Assembly: GCA_963799925.1 (NCBI GenBank)
Contig: CAWCYZ010000004.1
Span: 310,001 to 374,000 of the forward strand
Direction: 5' to 3'
Source of the DNA: DATBQN01 sp963799925
GTDB taxonomy: Bacteria; Acidobacteriota; Thermoanaerobaculia; Multivoradales; UBA5704
DNA length: 64,000 nucleotides
Under the pieces are notes generated by a model, which had not been told where the DNA came from, did not search any database, and was given only the letters and a program-made list of their open reading frames with translations. A program made the position numbers and the translations under genes. Positions 33,258 through 42,576 of the stretch are shown here, in pieces (position 1 is the first letter of the stretch; every line of letters starts with the position of its first letter).

Positions 33258-34445
33258 TTAGTGCCGGGACGCCGCCGCTTCCAGCTTCCCGAGGCGCTCG
33301 GCGATGGCTGCCATTCCGCGGTCCTGGCTGGCGACCAGGCGCTTCAGGTCGTCGATCTCGGTCGCCTGCCGCTCGAGGCGGGCCGCCTGGTCGGCGATCG
33401 TCGCGTGCTGCCGCTGCACCTCGCCGAGCAGCATGGCGTTGACGAAGTGGTAGCGGACGGTGAGCGGCCGGCCGTCGTCGCCGTTCTGCACCAGGCCGGG
33501 GTCGACCGCGGCGACCTCCTCGGCGATCAGGCCGTACTGCCGGACGCCCTCGCCGTCGTCGTAGGCCGGCTTGTAGCGGAAGGAGACGGGGCGCAGCCGC
33601 ATCAGCTCGTCGCTCGCCGCCCCCAGGTCGGCGACCTCCTCCTTGAAGCGCAGCGAGGAGGTGGCGGTCCCCACCTGGCCGGAGCTGTTGACGAAGACCG
33701 GGATGCCGGAGGCGACGGTGGCGCCGTAGATCCCGGCGACGAAGGCCTTGGTCTGGTTGAACGGCGAGCCGATCCGGATGACCCCCATGTCGCCGGCGAC
33801 GCCGTAATTGGACAGCGCGATGTTGTTGCTCTCGCCGCCGGTGTACGAGGCGCCGGCGAGCAGCCCCATCGCCACGTTGTAGTAGCCGGTCAGCTGATGC
33901 ATCAGGGCGGCGGGGCCGACCGCGACGTTGTAGCCGCCGGTGGTGTTCGAGAGAAGGGTATACATGCCGTCTCCGACGTTGTAGCCACCCATCGTGTTGA
34001 GGAACAGGCTCTCGTAGCCGGTCGCCGTGTTGTACGCGCCGCTCGTGTTGGAGTAGAGCGACTGGTAGCCCACCGCGGTGCCGCCGTCGGCGTCGCTGTA
34101 CTTGAGCGCGGTGGCTCCCACCGCGACGTTGTAGCTCCCCGTCGAGTTGAGCTCCAGGGCCCCCACCCCGAAGGCGGAGTTGAGCGTGCCCGAGCTGTTT
34201 TGCCACATCGCGGAGTAACCGACCGCCGTGCCGCCGTCGCCCGAGAGGTTCGAGTACAGGCTGAGCTTGCCCACCGCGACGTTGCTCGTGCCGGTGGTGT
34301 TGGAGCTCAGGCTGAACGCGCCGAAGCAGGTGAGCTCGGGATTCGACGGGTTGTTGGTGCACCACTGCGCCTCGACCGGCGCGCTCCGCGCCAGAAGGCC
34401 CGCCGCCAGCAGGAGAGCGGAGACCGCCACCGCACGCTTCGTCAT
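33258..34445 (-). CDS. secreted tail-fibre-domain protein (S74 chaperone-like) with beta-roll repeats
   Basis: The 395-residue protein has a signal peptide (ALLLAAGLLARSAPVEA). Residues about 45-235 are repeats of the type NxxGxYNVAVGxxAL, resembling trimeric-adhesin (YadA/Hep_Hag-like) beta-roll motifs. The C-terminal intramolecular-chaperone region has SSLRFKEEVADLG, with the Ser/Lys arrangement of S74 autocleaving domains, and YGLIAEEVAAVDPGLV. A final coiled coil (QRQHATIADQAARLERQA) suggests trimerisation. It is probably a cell-surface or secreted fibre. It is divergent from the double TonB-C gene. Confidence 0.85.
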   Translation of the reverse strand: MTKRAVAVSALLLAAGLLARSAPVEAQWCTNNPSNPELTCFGAFSLSSNTTGTSNVAVGKLSLYSNLSGDGGTAVGYSAMWQNSSGTLNSAFGVGALELNSTGSYNVAVGATALKYSDADGGTAVGYQSLYSNTSGAYNTATGYESLFLNTMGGYNVGDGMYTLLSNTTGGYNVAVGPAALMHQLTGYYNVAMGLLAGASYTGGESNNIALSNYGVAGDMGVIRIGSPFNQTKAFVAGIYGATVASGIPVFVNSSGQVGTATSSLRFKEEVADLGAASDELMRLRPVSFRYKPAYDDGEGVRQYGLIAEEVAAVDPGLVQNGDDGRPLTVRYHFVNAMLLGEVQRQHATIADQAARLERQATEIDDLKRLVASQDRGMAAIAERLGKLEAAASRH

Positions 34446-34690
34446 CGCAAGATTCCTTGGCCGCAGGCGGCCGGCAGGTGCGAGCCCTGGGGCGAGTCCG
34501 CGACGGCAAGGATACAGGATCGTCCCGATCGCGCCTCTCGCCGTCCGCGTCTCGATCCCCTGCGGCACATCCGCCACCGTCCGGCGCGGCAGAGAGTGAA
34601 GACAAGTTTCGATGATCGAACGAAATGGATCGTGCCTTCCGTCCACTACCGTAGAGCAGCCGTTCCCCGCGTGCACAGAAAGGAATCGAG

Positions 34691-36109
34691 ATGACAGGAA
34701 ACAAGGCATGGTTCCCCCTCCTGCTGGCGCTCCAGGCGCTGGTCAGCGCGGCGCCGGCGATCGCCGCGGAGACGATGCAGCAGCAGGGATCGCGGCTCGT
34801 CGAGGAAAGGCAGGCGTTGGAGGCCGCCATCCGCCTCCAGCTCCGGCACGGCGAGTGGGCGCCGGCGCTCGCCGCGATCCAACGGGAGGTCGAGCGCTCG
34901 CTGGCATCGCAGGGTCAGGCGCTCGCGCGGCCGAGCCTCGCCGACCTGGCCGCCTGGCAGGCGGTGGCCGAGGCGGGGCTCGGCCATGAGCATGAGGACG
35001 AGGCGCTCTGGGACTGGCAGGTGGCGCAGGCCATGGCGGGCGGCCCGCTCCTCGACCGTGGCGAGCTCGCTTCCTACGGCGCGCCGGGAAAGCTCCTCGC
35101 CGGCCAGCCGCCGCGCCGGGCCGGCGAGGCGCCGGCCGGCCTCGAGGTGAGGAGCCCCGGCGCCGCCGGGCCGGCGGCCGTCGAGCCGGCGAAGCGGGTC
35201 TCCGGCGACGTGCCGGCGCTGCCGCCGGCGATCCGCGAGCTGCCGGTCCCCAAGTGGATGACCGTCGAGCTCGTCGTCGACGCCCAGGGCAAGCCGCGCG
35301 ATCCGGTCCTCCTCGCCGGCCGCCTGCCCGAGCTGACCTACTCCGTCCTCCAGGCGGTCCGCGGTTGGCGGTTCGCGCCCGCGACCGCCGGCGGTGCGCC
35401 GGTCGCGAGCTTCTACGCGCTCTCGATCAATCCGCCGACCGGCGAGCCGCTCGAGCAGCTCGTCCGGCTCGACGACACCTTGAGCCAAATCGCCGCCCTG
35501 CTGCGCGAGCACAAGTGGGAGGAGGCCGACAAGCGGGCGCGGAACCAGTGGGACCGCATCCTCGACAGCCGGACCCATAACGTCAACGACAACGAGCAGG
35601 GAGTGACCTACCTGGGCGTCCTCTTCACCCTGCGGGCGCTCGCCGCGGCCGGCCGCGGCCACGACGCGTCGGCGATCTGCCGCTGGCAGGCGGCGCAGAC
35701 GCTCAATCCCCTGCTCTTCCATGCCGGCCTGGCGGCCTACGGCCCGCCCGGCGAGCTCCTCGAGCACAACCGCTGGGGAGCGTCCTTGCCCCCCTCCGAA
35801 GCGACTGCCAAGCCGCCGCGGGCAGGTTCTCCAGGGGTTTCGCGCCCGCGCATTCTGACGCGTACCAACGTGCACGTCCCGGCGTACTTCGGCCGGGCTT
35901 CCGGCAACGGCCGCGTCATCCTGAGTGTGACGATCGACCGCAACGGCGCCCTGCGCGACCCCTATCTCCTCTCCAGGAGCGGTTGGCCCACCGTCGACGC
36001 GAGCGCGCTCGACGCGGTCTGCGACTGGCGTTTCGCGCCGGCCATGCTCGACGGTAAGCCGGTCCCCGTGAGCTACACGTTGACCGTCGGCATCGAGACC
36101 AAGAGGTGA
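34691..36109 (+). CDS. secreted protein with two TonB C-terminal-like domains
   Basis: The 472-residue protein has a signal peptide (LLALQALVSAAPAIAAE). Two TonB-C-like modules are visible. The first, at about 195-255, has MTVELVVDAQGKPRDPVLLA and VLQAVRGWRFAPATAGGAPV; the second, at about 405-470, has VILSVTIDRNGALRDPYLL and ALDAVCDWRFAPAMLDGKPV. Helical spacers with repeat-like character (EWAPALAAIQ, KWEEADKRARNQW) precede each. There is no inner-membrane anchor or Pro-rich linker as in true TonB, so it may be a periplasmic or outer-membrane accessory. The function is unproven. Confidence 0.75.
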   Translation: MTGNKAWFPLLLALQALVSAAPAIAAETMQQQGSRLVEERQALEAAIRLQLRHGEWAPALAAIQREVERSLASQGQALARPSLADLAAWQAVAEAGLGHEHEDEALWDWQVAQAMAGGPLLDRGELASYGAPGKLLAGQPPRRAGEAPAGLEVRSPGAAGPAAVEPAKRVSGDVPALPPAIRELPVPKWMTVELVVDAQGKPRDPVLLAGRLPELTYSVLQAVRGWRFAPATAGGAPVASFYALSINPPTGEPLEQLVRLDDTLSQIAALLREHKWEEADKRARNQWDRILDSRTHNVNDNEQGVTYLGVLFTLRALAAAGRGHDASAICRWQAAQTLNPLLFHAGLAAYGPPGELLEHNRWGASLPPSEATAKPPRAGSPGVSRPRILTRTNVHVPAYFGRASGNGRVILSVTIDRNGALRDPYLLSRSGWPTVDASALDAVCDWRFAPAMLDGKPVPVSYTLTVGIETKR

Positions 36110-36149
36110 GATGGAAACGAGCGGCTTCTACGGCGTGAGCCGGCGCGCC

Positions 36150-37940
36150 TTACAACCCCTCGATCCGCTCCCGCAGCCCCTGCAGCCCCGCCGCCACGGT
36201 GCCGATCGCGTCTCGCGCCGTGGTGAGCTGGCCGCGCTCGGCGCGGACGAAGCGGTCGTAGGGGGCGACGGCTTCGTGGATCCTCCCCAGGCTCCTCTCG
36301 ACCTCGCGGTCGAACTGGCCGGTCAAGGCCTTCATGAGGTTTTCGCGGATGCCGGCGATCTTCTCTTTGAGCTCCCGCTTCGCCGCGTTCCGGCGGTTGG
36401 GGATGATGAAGAGGCCGAGGACGGCGAGGGTGCCGGCGGCGAGGATGCCCGTCAGGTCGGCGGCGGCGGTCACCGCGATGTGGGTGAGGATGGCGCCGAG
36501 GCCGATGGCGCCGACCTCGACGATCGCGGTGCTGGCGACCGCCGCCTGCACCGAGTCGGCGAGCCGCGTCGCCTCGGCCTCGCGGTCGTAGCTCTCGATC
36601 GAGCGCTGGGCCTCGCGGCCGACGCTGTCCAAGAGCCGGTTCCGGTCGTAGTCGAAGGCGGTGCCGGTCTGCCCGACGATGCGGTCGGCGTGGCGGTCGC
36701 GGCGCTTGTTCAGGTGGTCGTTGACCGCCTGCCACTGGCGCAGGTCGGCCGCCACCAGCCAGTCGATCACCTCCTGCACCCGCTTGTCGATCACCTGCGG
36801 CACGTCGGCCACCACCTTCTGCTCGAACTCGGCCTTGATGCGGCTGCGGTTGAGGAGATCGATCACCCGCGCCAGGCGCATGGTGTCGTCGAAGAAGGCG
36901 ACGCCGCGGTTCTCGAACTCGTGGAGCACCTTGTCGACGTCCGACAGGCGGAAGCGGAACTCCCGCCCGAGGTCCTCCCGGTAGAGCGCCAGCTGGCGCT
37001 CGATGTCGTCGAGCGCCGTCACGTCCTCCTTGAGCAGCTCGAGCCGGCCGTCGATCACCTCGAGGTAGCGGCCGGCGAGGTGGGCTCCCACCCCGAGCGG
37101 GTTCAGGAGCTTCAGGCGCACCCGCTCCGTCTCGTCGAGCGTCTCGACCACGGCGCGCTCGAGGTCGGCGAAGCGGCTCTCGGCGAGGAGGCTCGCGGCT
37201 CGCCCGGCGTCGCTCGCCTCGGCCTTGGCCCTCTGCGCCAGGCGCGCCGAGACGGGGAAGATCTCGGGGGCGACGCCGAGGAGCGTGCGGGCGTTGTCGG
37301 CGACGAAGGCGCGGACGGTCTCGACCTCCTCCGGGCGCTCCAGGATGTCCACCTTGTTGATGACGACGACGATCTTCTTGCCCCAGTCGCGGATGCCGGC
37401 GAGGAAGGCGCGCTCGCTCTCGGTGAACGGGCGGTCGGCCGAGGTGACGAAGAGGACGAGGTCCGAGCGCGGCACGAACTCGCGGGTGATCGCCTCGTGC
37501 TCGCGGTGGATGGCGTTGGTGCCCGGGGTGTCGACGATGTTGATGTCGCGCAGCAGGTCGACCGGCGCGGTCACCACCTCGAGCGCCGGCTCCGGGGAGG
37601 TGCGCGTCACCTCCGGCCCGTAGCGCAGGAGGTGGATGCGGCTGGTCGTCGGGGTGACCCCCTCCTCCAGGATGCGCTGGCCGAGGAGCGCGTTGATGAA
37701 GGCGCTCTTGCCGGCGTTGAACTCGCCGGCGACGACGAGCAGGAAGAGCTCGTCGAGCTGGCGGATCGACTGGCCGAGGGTCGCCTGGTCCTCGGCCGCG
37801 GCGTCGAAGGCGGCGAGCGCCACCTGGAGGTCGGCCAAGAGCCGCCGCTCCTCCGCGAGCAGCTCGTCCTGGCGGCGGTCGAGGATACGGCGCAGGCCGG
37901 TCAGCATGGGTCCAGAGGAAGGTAGCACGGGGCGTGCCAT
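36150..37940 (-). CDS. bacterial dynamin-like GTPase
   Basis: This 596-residue large GTPase has the P-loop VVAGEFNAGKSAFINALLGQ near residue 73, switch I threonines in EEGVTPTTSRI, G3 in NIVDTPGTNAIHREHE, and G4 in VVVINKVDILE. Long helical stalk regions follow, and a hydrophobic paddle-like segment with two possible membrane helices sits near 475-525 (ILTHIAVTAAADLTGILAAG). Such proteins remodel or stabilise membranes. The ATG at 37940 is used; an ATG at 37907 (MLTGLRRIL) is an equally possible start. It converges with the TonB-C-like gene. Confidence 0.88.
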   Translation of the reverse strand: MARPVLPSSGPMLTGLRRILDRRQDELLAEERRLLADLQVALAAFDAAAEDQATLGQSIRQLDELFLLVVAGEFNAGKSAFINALLGQRILEEGVTPTTSRIHLLRYGPEVTRTSPEPALEVVTAPVDLLRDINIVDTPGTNAIHREHEAITREFVPRSDLVLFVTSADRPFTESERAFLAGIRDWGKKIVVVINKVDILERPEEVETVRAFVADNARTLLGVAPEIFPVSARLAQRAKAEASDAGRAASLLAESRFADLERAVVETLDETERVRLKLLNPLGVGAHLAGRYLEVIDGRLELLKEDVTALDDIERQLALYREDLGREFRFRLSDVDKVLHEFENRGVAFFDDTMRLARVIDLLNRSRIKAEFEQKVVADVPQVIDKRVQEVIDWLVAADLRQWQAVNDHLNKRRDRHADRIVGQTGTAFDYDRNRLLDSVGREAQRSIESYDREAEATRLADSVQAAVASTAIVEVGAIGLGAILTHIAVTAAADLTGILAAGTLAVLGLFIIPNRRNAAKRELKEKIAGIRENLMKALTGQFDREVERSLGRIHEAVAPYDRFVRAERGQLTTARDAIGTVAAGLQGLRERIEGL

Positions 37941-37965
37941 ACGGGCGCCGCGAGACCTTCAGCGT

Positions 37966-37973
37966 TATAGAAT
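37966..37973 (+). promoter_or_regulatory. candidate -10 element for the M1 peptidase gene
   Basis: TATAGAAT stands out in GC-rich sequence 28 nt before the ATG at 38001. No good -35 is evident at the right distance. The same TAGAAT core recurs ahead of other plus-strand genes (29347, 50498, 51428). Confidence 0.4.
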
Positions 37974-38000
37974 GTCTTATCACTCCGGGGAGGAAATCCG

Positions 38001-40502
38001 ATGCGCCATCGCTCGCTCCGCCTTGTCCTCGCTCTCGCCGGCCTCGCCGCGGCGGCCATCCCCGCCGCCGCCCTGCCGGCGCCGGCTCGCGCCGTCGACC
38101 CCACCTACGCCGCCCTCCGCGCCGCCAAGCTCGACGGCCGCGCGGTCGAGGTCTCGCACCTGGTCCTCGAGCGCGACGCCTTCCGCTTCCAGCTCGACTC
38201 CGGCGCGCTCTACTTCCTGGCGCCGGCCGGCGGGCACGCGGTCGGCGCGGTGTTCCGCGGCCACGGCAGCTACCGCCTGACGCCGGCGAGCGAGGAGGAG
38301 CGCGGCCAGCTCGCGCTCGAGACCGCCGAGGGCGCCAAGCTCGAGGTGCTGGCGGACACCTTTGACGACATGGTCCTCTGGTTCGGCGACGACACCGCGG
38401 CCGAGATCGAGCGCGCCGGGACGGTCAAGAGCGGCTCGCCGGATGCCTCGGCGGCCGCCGTCCTCGAGCGCGCCAACCGGCGGCTGCGCAAGGATTTCCG
38501 CACCAATGTGGCGCTGCGCCAGCTGGCGGAGGATGAGAACCCCGCGGCGCCCGGCGACGCCGGCCTCTTCCTCGCCTACGTCGCCGGCAAGCGCTATCCG
38601 CCGGCGCTCGCCGCGGTCGACCCGCGCGGCGTCGGCGGGCTCGGCCTGGGCGCCGAGATGGGGGCCGACGAGTCGGCGCTCGAGGTCTTCGACGCCAAGA
38701 AGGGCGGCCTCTGGTACCTCTCCCACCTCAAGCGGGAGGTGGAGGCGCACCAGGCCCATCCGGCGCGGTATCTCGCCGACGCCGTCGACTACCGGGTCGA
38801 CAGCCGGGTGACGATGCCGGCCGCCAACATCCCCGAGCTCGCCGGCACGACGACGATCAAGCTCGTCTCCGCCGTCGCCGGCCTGCGGGTGCTGCCGATC
38901 GACCTCATGCCGCGCCTGCGCATCGAGTCCGCCGCGATCTCGCCGGCCGATCACGAGGCCTGGAAGAGCGTCGCCTTCATCCAGGAGGACAAGGACGAGG
39001 ACGCCGACGCCGCGGTCGTCCTGCCGGAGCCGCTCGCCAAGGGAGCGACGGTCGCCCTGCGCCTCGCCTACCGCGGCGACGGCGTCCTCCACAACGCCGG
39101 CGAGGGCAACTACGTGGTCGGCGCCCGCTCGAGCTGGTACCCGAACCTCGGCGCCTTCGTGCGCCTCGCGACCTACGAGCTCAACTACCGCGTCCCCAAG
39201 GGCAACGAGGTGGTATCGGTCGGCACCCTGATCAGCGCCCGGACGGAGGGCGACGAGGCGGTGACCTCGTGGACGACCGACCTGCCGATCCGCGTCGCCG
39301 GGTTCAACTTCGGCAAGTTCAAGAAGCTGACCCAGAGCGACCCCAAGTCGGGCTTCGGGGTCGACGTCTACGCCGCGGCGACGACGCCCGACGTCGTCTA
39401 TATGATCGACCGCATCCTCGGCGCGCAGGGAAACGATCCCGACCAGGACGCCGGCGGCGCGCCGGGCGCCGACGCGCACCTGCTCAAGACCGGCAAGCTC
39501 GCCGACCTGGTGATCGCCCAGACCCTCTTCGCCGACCGCGTCTTCTCGACCTACTTCGGCCCCCTCCCCGAGCGCCGGGTCGCCATCACCCAGCAGTCGG
39601 AGTGGAACTACGGGCAGTCGTGGCCGTCGCTCATCTTCCTCCCCTACATGGCGTTCCTGAACAGCATCCAGCGCGCCCAGATCGGCCTCTCGCGGGCGAG
39701 CGACTTCGTCGAGTCGGTCTGCTTCCACGAGTTCGCCCATCAATGGTGGGGGCACCTGGTGGGCTTCGACTCCTACCGCGACCAGTGGCTCTCGGAGGGG
39801 TTCGCCGAGTTCTCGGCGGCGCTCGCCGTCCAGCTCTCGGCCGGCCCCGCGGCCTACGACCATTTCTGGAAGAACAGCCGCAAGGCGATCCTCGAGAGGC
39901 ACTTCAACGACGCCATGCCGCCCAACGACGCCGGCCCGCTCGACCTCGGCTGGCGCCTGTCGACCTACCGCAGCCCGTCCGGCTTCCGGGTGATGTATTC
40001 GAAGGGCGCCTACGTGCTCGAGATGCTGCGCTCGATGATGCGCGAGGCGGGCACGCCCGACGCCGACGCCCGCTTCATCGCCATGATGAAGGACTTCGTC
40101 TCGACCTACACGCGCAAGGGCCCGTCGAGCGAGGACTTCCAGAAGGTGGTCGAGCGCCACATGACGCCGGGGATGGACGTCGCCGGCAGTCACAAGATGG
40201 ACTGGTTCTTCGACCAGTGGGTGCGCGGCACCGAGGTGCCGCGCTACCGGAGCGATCTCGCGGTCAAGAAGGAAGGCGACAAGTACCGGATCTCGGGGAA
40301 GGTCATGCAGCAGGGCGTCTCCGACCGCTTCTTCGCCCTCGTCCCCCTGGACCTCGAGTTCGCCAAGGGCAAGAGCGCCCGCCTCGGGCTGCTCCGCATG
40401 ACCGGCAACGCCACGGTGCCGGTCGACGTCGCGATCGCGCTGCCGCAGGAGCCCAAGCGGGCGCTGGCCAACCTGCACGGCGAGGTGCTGGCGCGCGACT
40501 GA
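38001..40502 (+). CDS. M1 family zinc aminopeptidase, secreted
   Basis: The 833-residue protein has a signal peptide (LVLALAGLAAAAIPAAALPAP). The gluzincin site HEFAHQWWGH near residue 576 is followed 18 residues later by the third ligand Glu in WLSEGFAEFSAA. The usual GAMEN exopeptidase motif is not obvious; upstream QQSEWNYGQSWPSLIFLPYM occupies that place, so aminopeptidase specificity is not certain. N-terminal beta domains fill residues 35-430. GGGGAGGAAATCCG precedes the ATG at 38001. It probably degrades extracellular or periplasmic peptides. Confidence 0.9.
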   Translation: MRHRSLRLVLALAGLAAAAIPAAALPAPARAVDPTYAALRAAKLDGRAVEVSHLVLERDAFRFQLDSGALYFLAPAGGHAVGAVFRGHGSYRLTPASEEERGQLALETAEGAKLEVLADTFDDMVLWFGDDTAAEIERAGTVKSGSPDASAAAVLERANRRLRKDFRTNVALRQLAEDENPAAPGDAGLFLAYVAGKRYPPALAAVDPRGVGGLGLGAEMGADESALEVFDAKKGGLWYLSHLKREVEAHQAHPARYLADAVDYRVDSRVTMPAANIPELAGTTTIKLVSAVAGLRVLPIDLMPRLRIESAAISPADHEAWKSVAFIQEDKDEDADAAVVLPEPLAKGATVALRLAYRGDGVLHNAGEGNYVVGARSSWYPNLGAFVRLATYELNYRVPKGNEVVSVGTLISARTEGDEAVTSWTTDLPIRVAGFNFGKFKKLTQSDPKSGFGVDVYAAATTPDVVYMIDRILGAQGNDPDQDAGGAPGADAHLLKTGKLADLVIAQTLFADRVFSTYFGPLPERRVAITQQSEWNYGQSWPSLIFLPYMAFLNSIQRAQIGLSRASDFVESVCFHEFAHQWWGHLVGFDSYRDQWLSEGFAEFSAALAVQLSAGPAAYDHFWKNSRKAILERHFNDAMPPNDAGPLDLGWRLSTYRSPSGFRVMYSKGAYVLEMLRSMMREAGTPDADARFIAMMKDFVSTYTRKGPSSEDFQKVVERHMTPGMDVAGSHKMDWFFDQWVRGTEVPRYRSDLAVKKEGDKYRISGKVMQQGVSDRFFALVPLDLEFAKGKSARLGLLRMTGNATVPVDVAIALPQEPKRALANLHGEVLARD

Positions 40503-40579
40503 GCCCGCCCGCTCGCCGCGGCAACGCTGCCGGGCGCGGCGGCGGTCCCGCTTCTCGGCGTGGCGAGGTCTCCGCGCCG

Positions 40580-40965
40580 CGAAATCGCGGCGCCGGGCGG
40601 CGAAACCTCGTTGCCGGCGGGCGAAAAGCCGCCTCCCGCGCATTCGGGCTCGCGGTGGGAGGACGAAAATCGCTGGCACGGCGGCCAGAGCGGGTCGCCG
40701 GGCGGCCCGCGAGCTCATCCAAGAGACGCGGCGACGAAATTTCGGGACCGGGAACCGTGTGCGCGCGGCGCGGCGGTGAAACTTGGGGACACGGCATCGA
40801 AGCCATGGGACGGGGCAACGAAGCCATGGGACCGGGCATCGAAACTCGGGGACGGGGCGGCGGCGCCCGGCGGTCCGGCGGTGAAACTCTGGGACCGGGA
40901 GGCGAAGCTCGGGGACGAGCTTGCGGGAGAGGTCCGACCGGCGGCGTGTCGAGCGACGGCGCGGC
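40580..40965. repeat. degenerate 21-bp minisatellite in a 524-nt gap without a gene
   Basis: Between the M1 peptidase stop (40502) and the oxygenase start (41027) about 18 units of 21 bp can be lined up, most beginning CGAA or TGAA and ending CCGGGCGG or similar. The best are 40798-40818 and 40819-40839, which share CGAAGCCATGGGAC. There are seven units at 40580-40726 and eleven at 40735-40965, with an 8-nt phase slip between. Because 21 is a multiple of three, several frames stay open, but none looks like a gene. Confidence 0.8.
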
Positions 40966-41026
40966 CGGGATGACGCGAAACCATGCGGCGCCGCGGCGCT
41001 CCGCCGGCTTGATAGATTCTATTTCA

Positions 41027-41978
41027 ATGGCCATCCAGCGCATCCCCCACGTCGACCTCGGCGCCTGTGCCGAGCCGCAGGGACGCGCGCGGATGATCGC
41101 GACACTCGGCGCCGGCTTGACCGGGCTCGGCTTCGTCACCGTCGGCGGGGCGGGCGTGGACGCGGCGCTTCATGCGCCGCATCTACGGGCTCTGGGAGCG
41201 CTTCTTCGCGCTCCCCGAGCCGGTCAAGCGCAGGTATGTCGTGGGGCGGGGGGGCGCGCGCGGCTACACCCCGTTCGGCGTCGAGCACGCCAAGGGCAAC
41301 CCGCACCCGGACCTGAAAGAGTTCTGGCATATTGGCCGGGAGGGCCGGGAGGACGCGGCGGACACAGCGGACGCGGGCTATCCGCCGAACGTCTGGCCGG
41401 AGGAGCTCCCGGAGCTGCGCCGGCCGACGCTCGACCTCTACCGCCGCCTCGAGAGCTGCGCCGCGACGCTCCTCGCCGCCCTCGCCGAGTTCTTCGGCCT
41501 GCCGGAGGCGGCCTTCGCCGGGATGATGGTCCGCGGCAACAGCATCCTGCGCATCCTCCACTACCCGCCGGTCGCCCCCGGCGCCGACCCGCGCGCGGCG
41601 CGCGCCGCGCCGCACGAGGACATCAACCTCATCACCCTGCTCCCCGCCGCGACGGGCTCCGGGCTCGAGATCCTCACCCGCGAGGGCGAGTGGCTGCCGG
41701 TCGAGGCCGCGGCGGGGCAGCTCGTGGTCGACGCCGGCGACATGCTGTCGCGCGCCACCAACGAGGTCGTCCCGGCGACCACCCACCGCGTCGTCAACCC
41801 GCCGGGCGGCGCGGCGCGCGGCCGCTGCTCGATGCCCTTCTTCGTCCACCCCTACCCGGCCTGCCCGCTCGACGTCATGGAGCGCTTCGTCTCCGCCGAG
41901 CGGCCGGCGCGCTTCCCGCCGGTCACCGCCGGCGATTTCCTCGCCGAGCGCCTGCGCGAGATCGGTTTCGAGGCCTGA
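41027..41978 (+). CDS. 2-oxoglutarate/Fe(II)-type dioxygenase (isopenicillin N synthase family), frameshifted as written
   Basis: Two overlapping frames together encode one protein. The N-terminal DIOX_N part starts at the ATG at 41027 (MAIQRIPHVDLGACAEPQGR). The rest is in the frame from 41172 (MRRIYGLWERFFALPEPVKR). Removing one T at 41169-41170 joins them (GVDAAL-MRRIYGL) into 316 residues. The catalytic part has candidate iron ligands His and Asp in AAPHEDINLITLLPA and a distal His in ATTHRVVNPPG, with an Arg-containing GRCSMPFFVHPYP. The substrate is unknown. It is preceded by the minisatellite. Confidence 0.82.
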
Positions 41979-41994
41979 CGGGCGAGCAGGCCGC

Positions 41995-42028
41995 GTAGGC
42001 TGCGGTGAGCGCAGCGAACCCCAGCACC
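41995..42028 (+). repeat. 34-bp REP-like repeat, copy 2
   Basis: The sequence GTAGGCTGCGGTGAGCGCAG then CGAACCCCAGCACC matches copy 1 at 32176-32209 in opposite orientation. It sits between the convergent stops of the oxygenase and ogt genes, where it may also act as a weak terminator. Confidence 0.78.
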
Positions 42029-42033
42029 CGCCG

Positions 42034-42576
42034 CTAGAAGAGCCTCGCCGGCTCCGCCGCCAGCGCCCCTTCGAGCGCCAGCAGCGCCCGCTTGATCGGC
42101 AGGCCGCCGCCATAGCCGGTGAGCGCGCCGTTCGACCCGATCACCCGGTGGCAGGGGAGCACGATAGGGATCGGGTTGGCGCCGTTCGCGGCGCCCACCG
42201 CGCGCGAGGCCGCGGGCCGCCCGACGAGGCGGGCGAGCTCGCCGTAGGAGAGCGTCGCGCCATAGGGGATGCGCGCCAGCTCCTCCCAGACCTGGCGCTG
42301 GAAGGGGGTGCCGGGCGGGTCGACCGCGAGGGTGAAGCCGCGGCGGCGGCCGGCGAAATACTCGGCGAGCTCGCCGGCGACGGCGGCGCAGCGCGCCGGC
42401 TCCCAGACGAACGGGCGGCCGCGCCCGACGGCCAGCCGGGCCAGGGCGGCGCGGTCCGGCTCGGCGGCGGGCACGAAGTCGAGCCCCACCAGCACGCCGC
42501 CGGCGTCGACGGTGGCGAGGAGCCACGGGCTCGCGGGGAGCGGGGTGGGGAGGAGGTCGGCGTAGAGCGTCGTCAT
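42034..42576 (-). CDS. ogt: methylated-DNA--protein-cysteine methyltransferase
   Basis: The 180-residue suicide repair protein has the active-site PCHRV motif in IPIVLPCHRVIGSNGALTGY near residue 145, the helix-turn-helix-like region FQRQVWEELARIPYGATLSY near 105, and the C-terminal LPIKRALLALEG. It removes alkyl groups from O6-alkylguanine. The ATG at 42576 overlaps the AlkA stop codon (ATGA), so the two form a coupled alkylation-repair operon. An open extension upstream is a shadow of alkA. Confidence 0.94.
   Translation of the reverse strand: MTTLYADLLPTPLPASPWLLATVDAGGVLVGLDFVPAAEPDRAALARLAVGRGRPFVWEPARCAAVAGELAEYFAGRRRGFTLAVDPPGTPFQRQVWEELARIPYGATLSYGELARLVGRPAASRAVGAANGANPIPIVLPCHRVIGSNGALTGYGGGLPIKRALLALEGALAAEPARLF

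Noticed and set aside
40560..40973. Possible genes in the minisatellite gap on either strand
   Set aside because: Open frames result from a 21-nt period. I found no ribosome-binding site with a conserved start and no known family.
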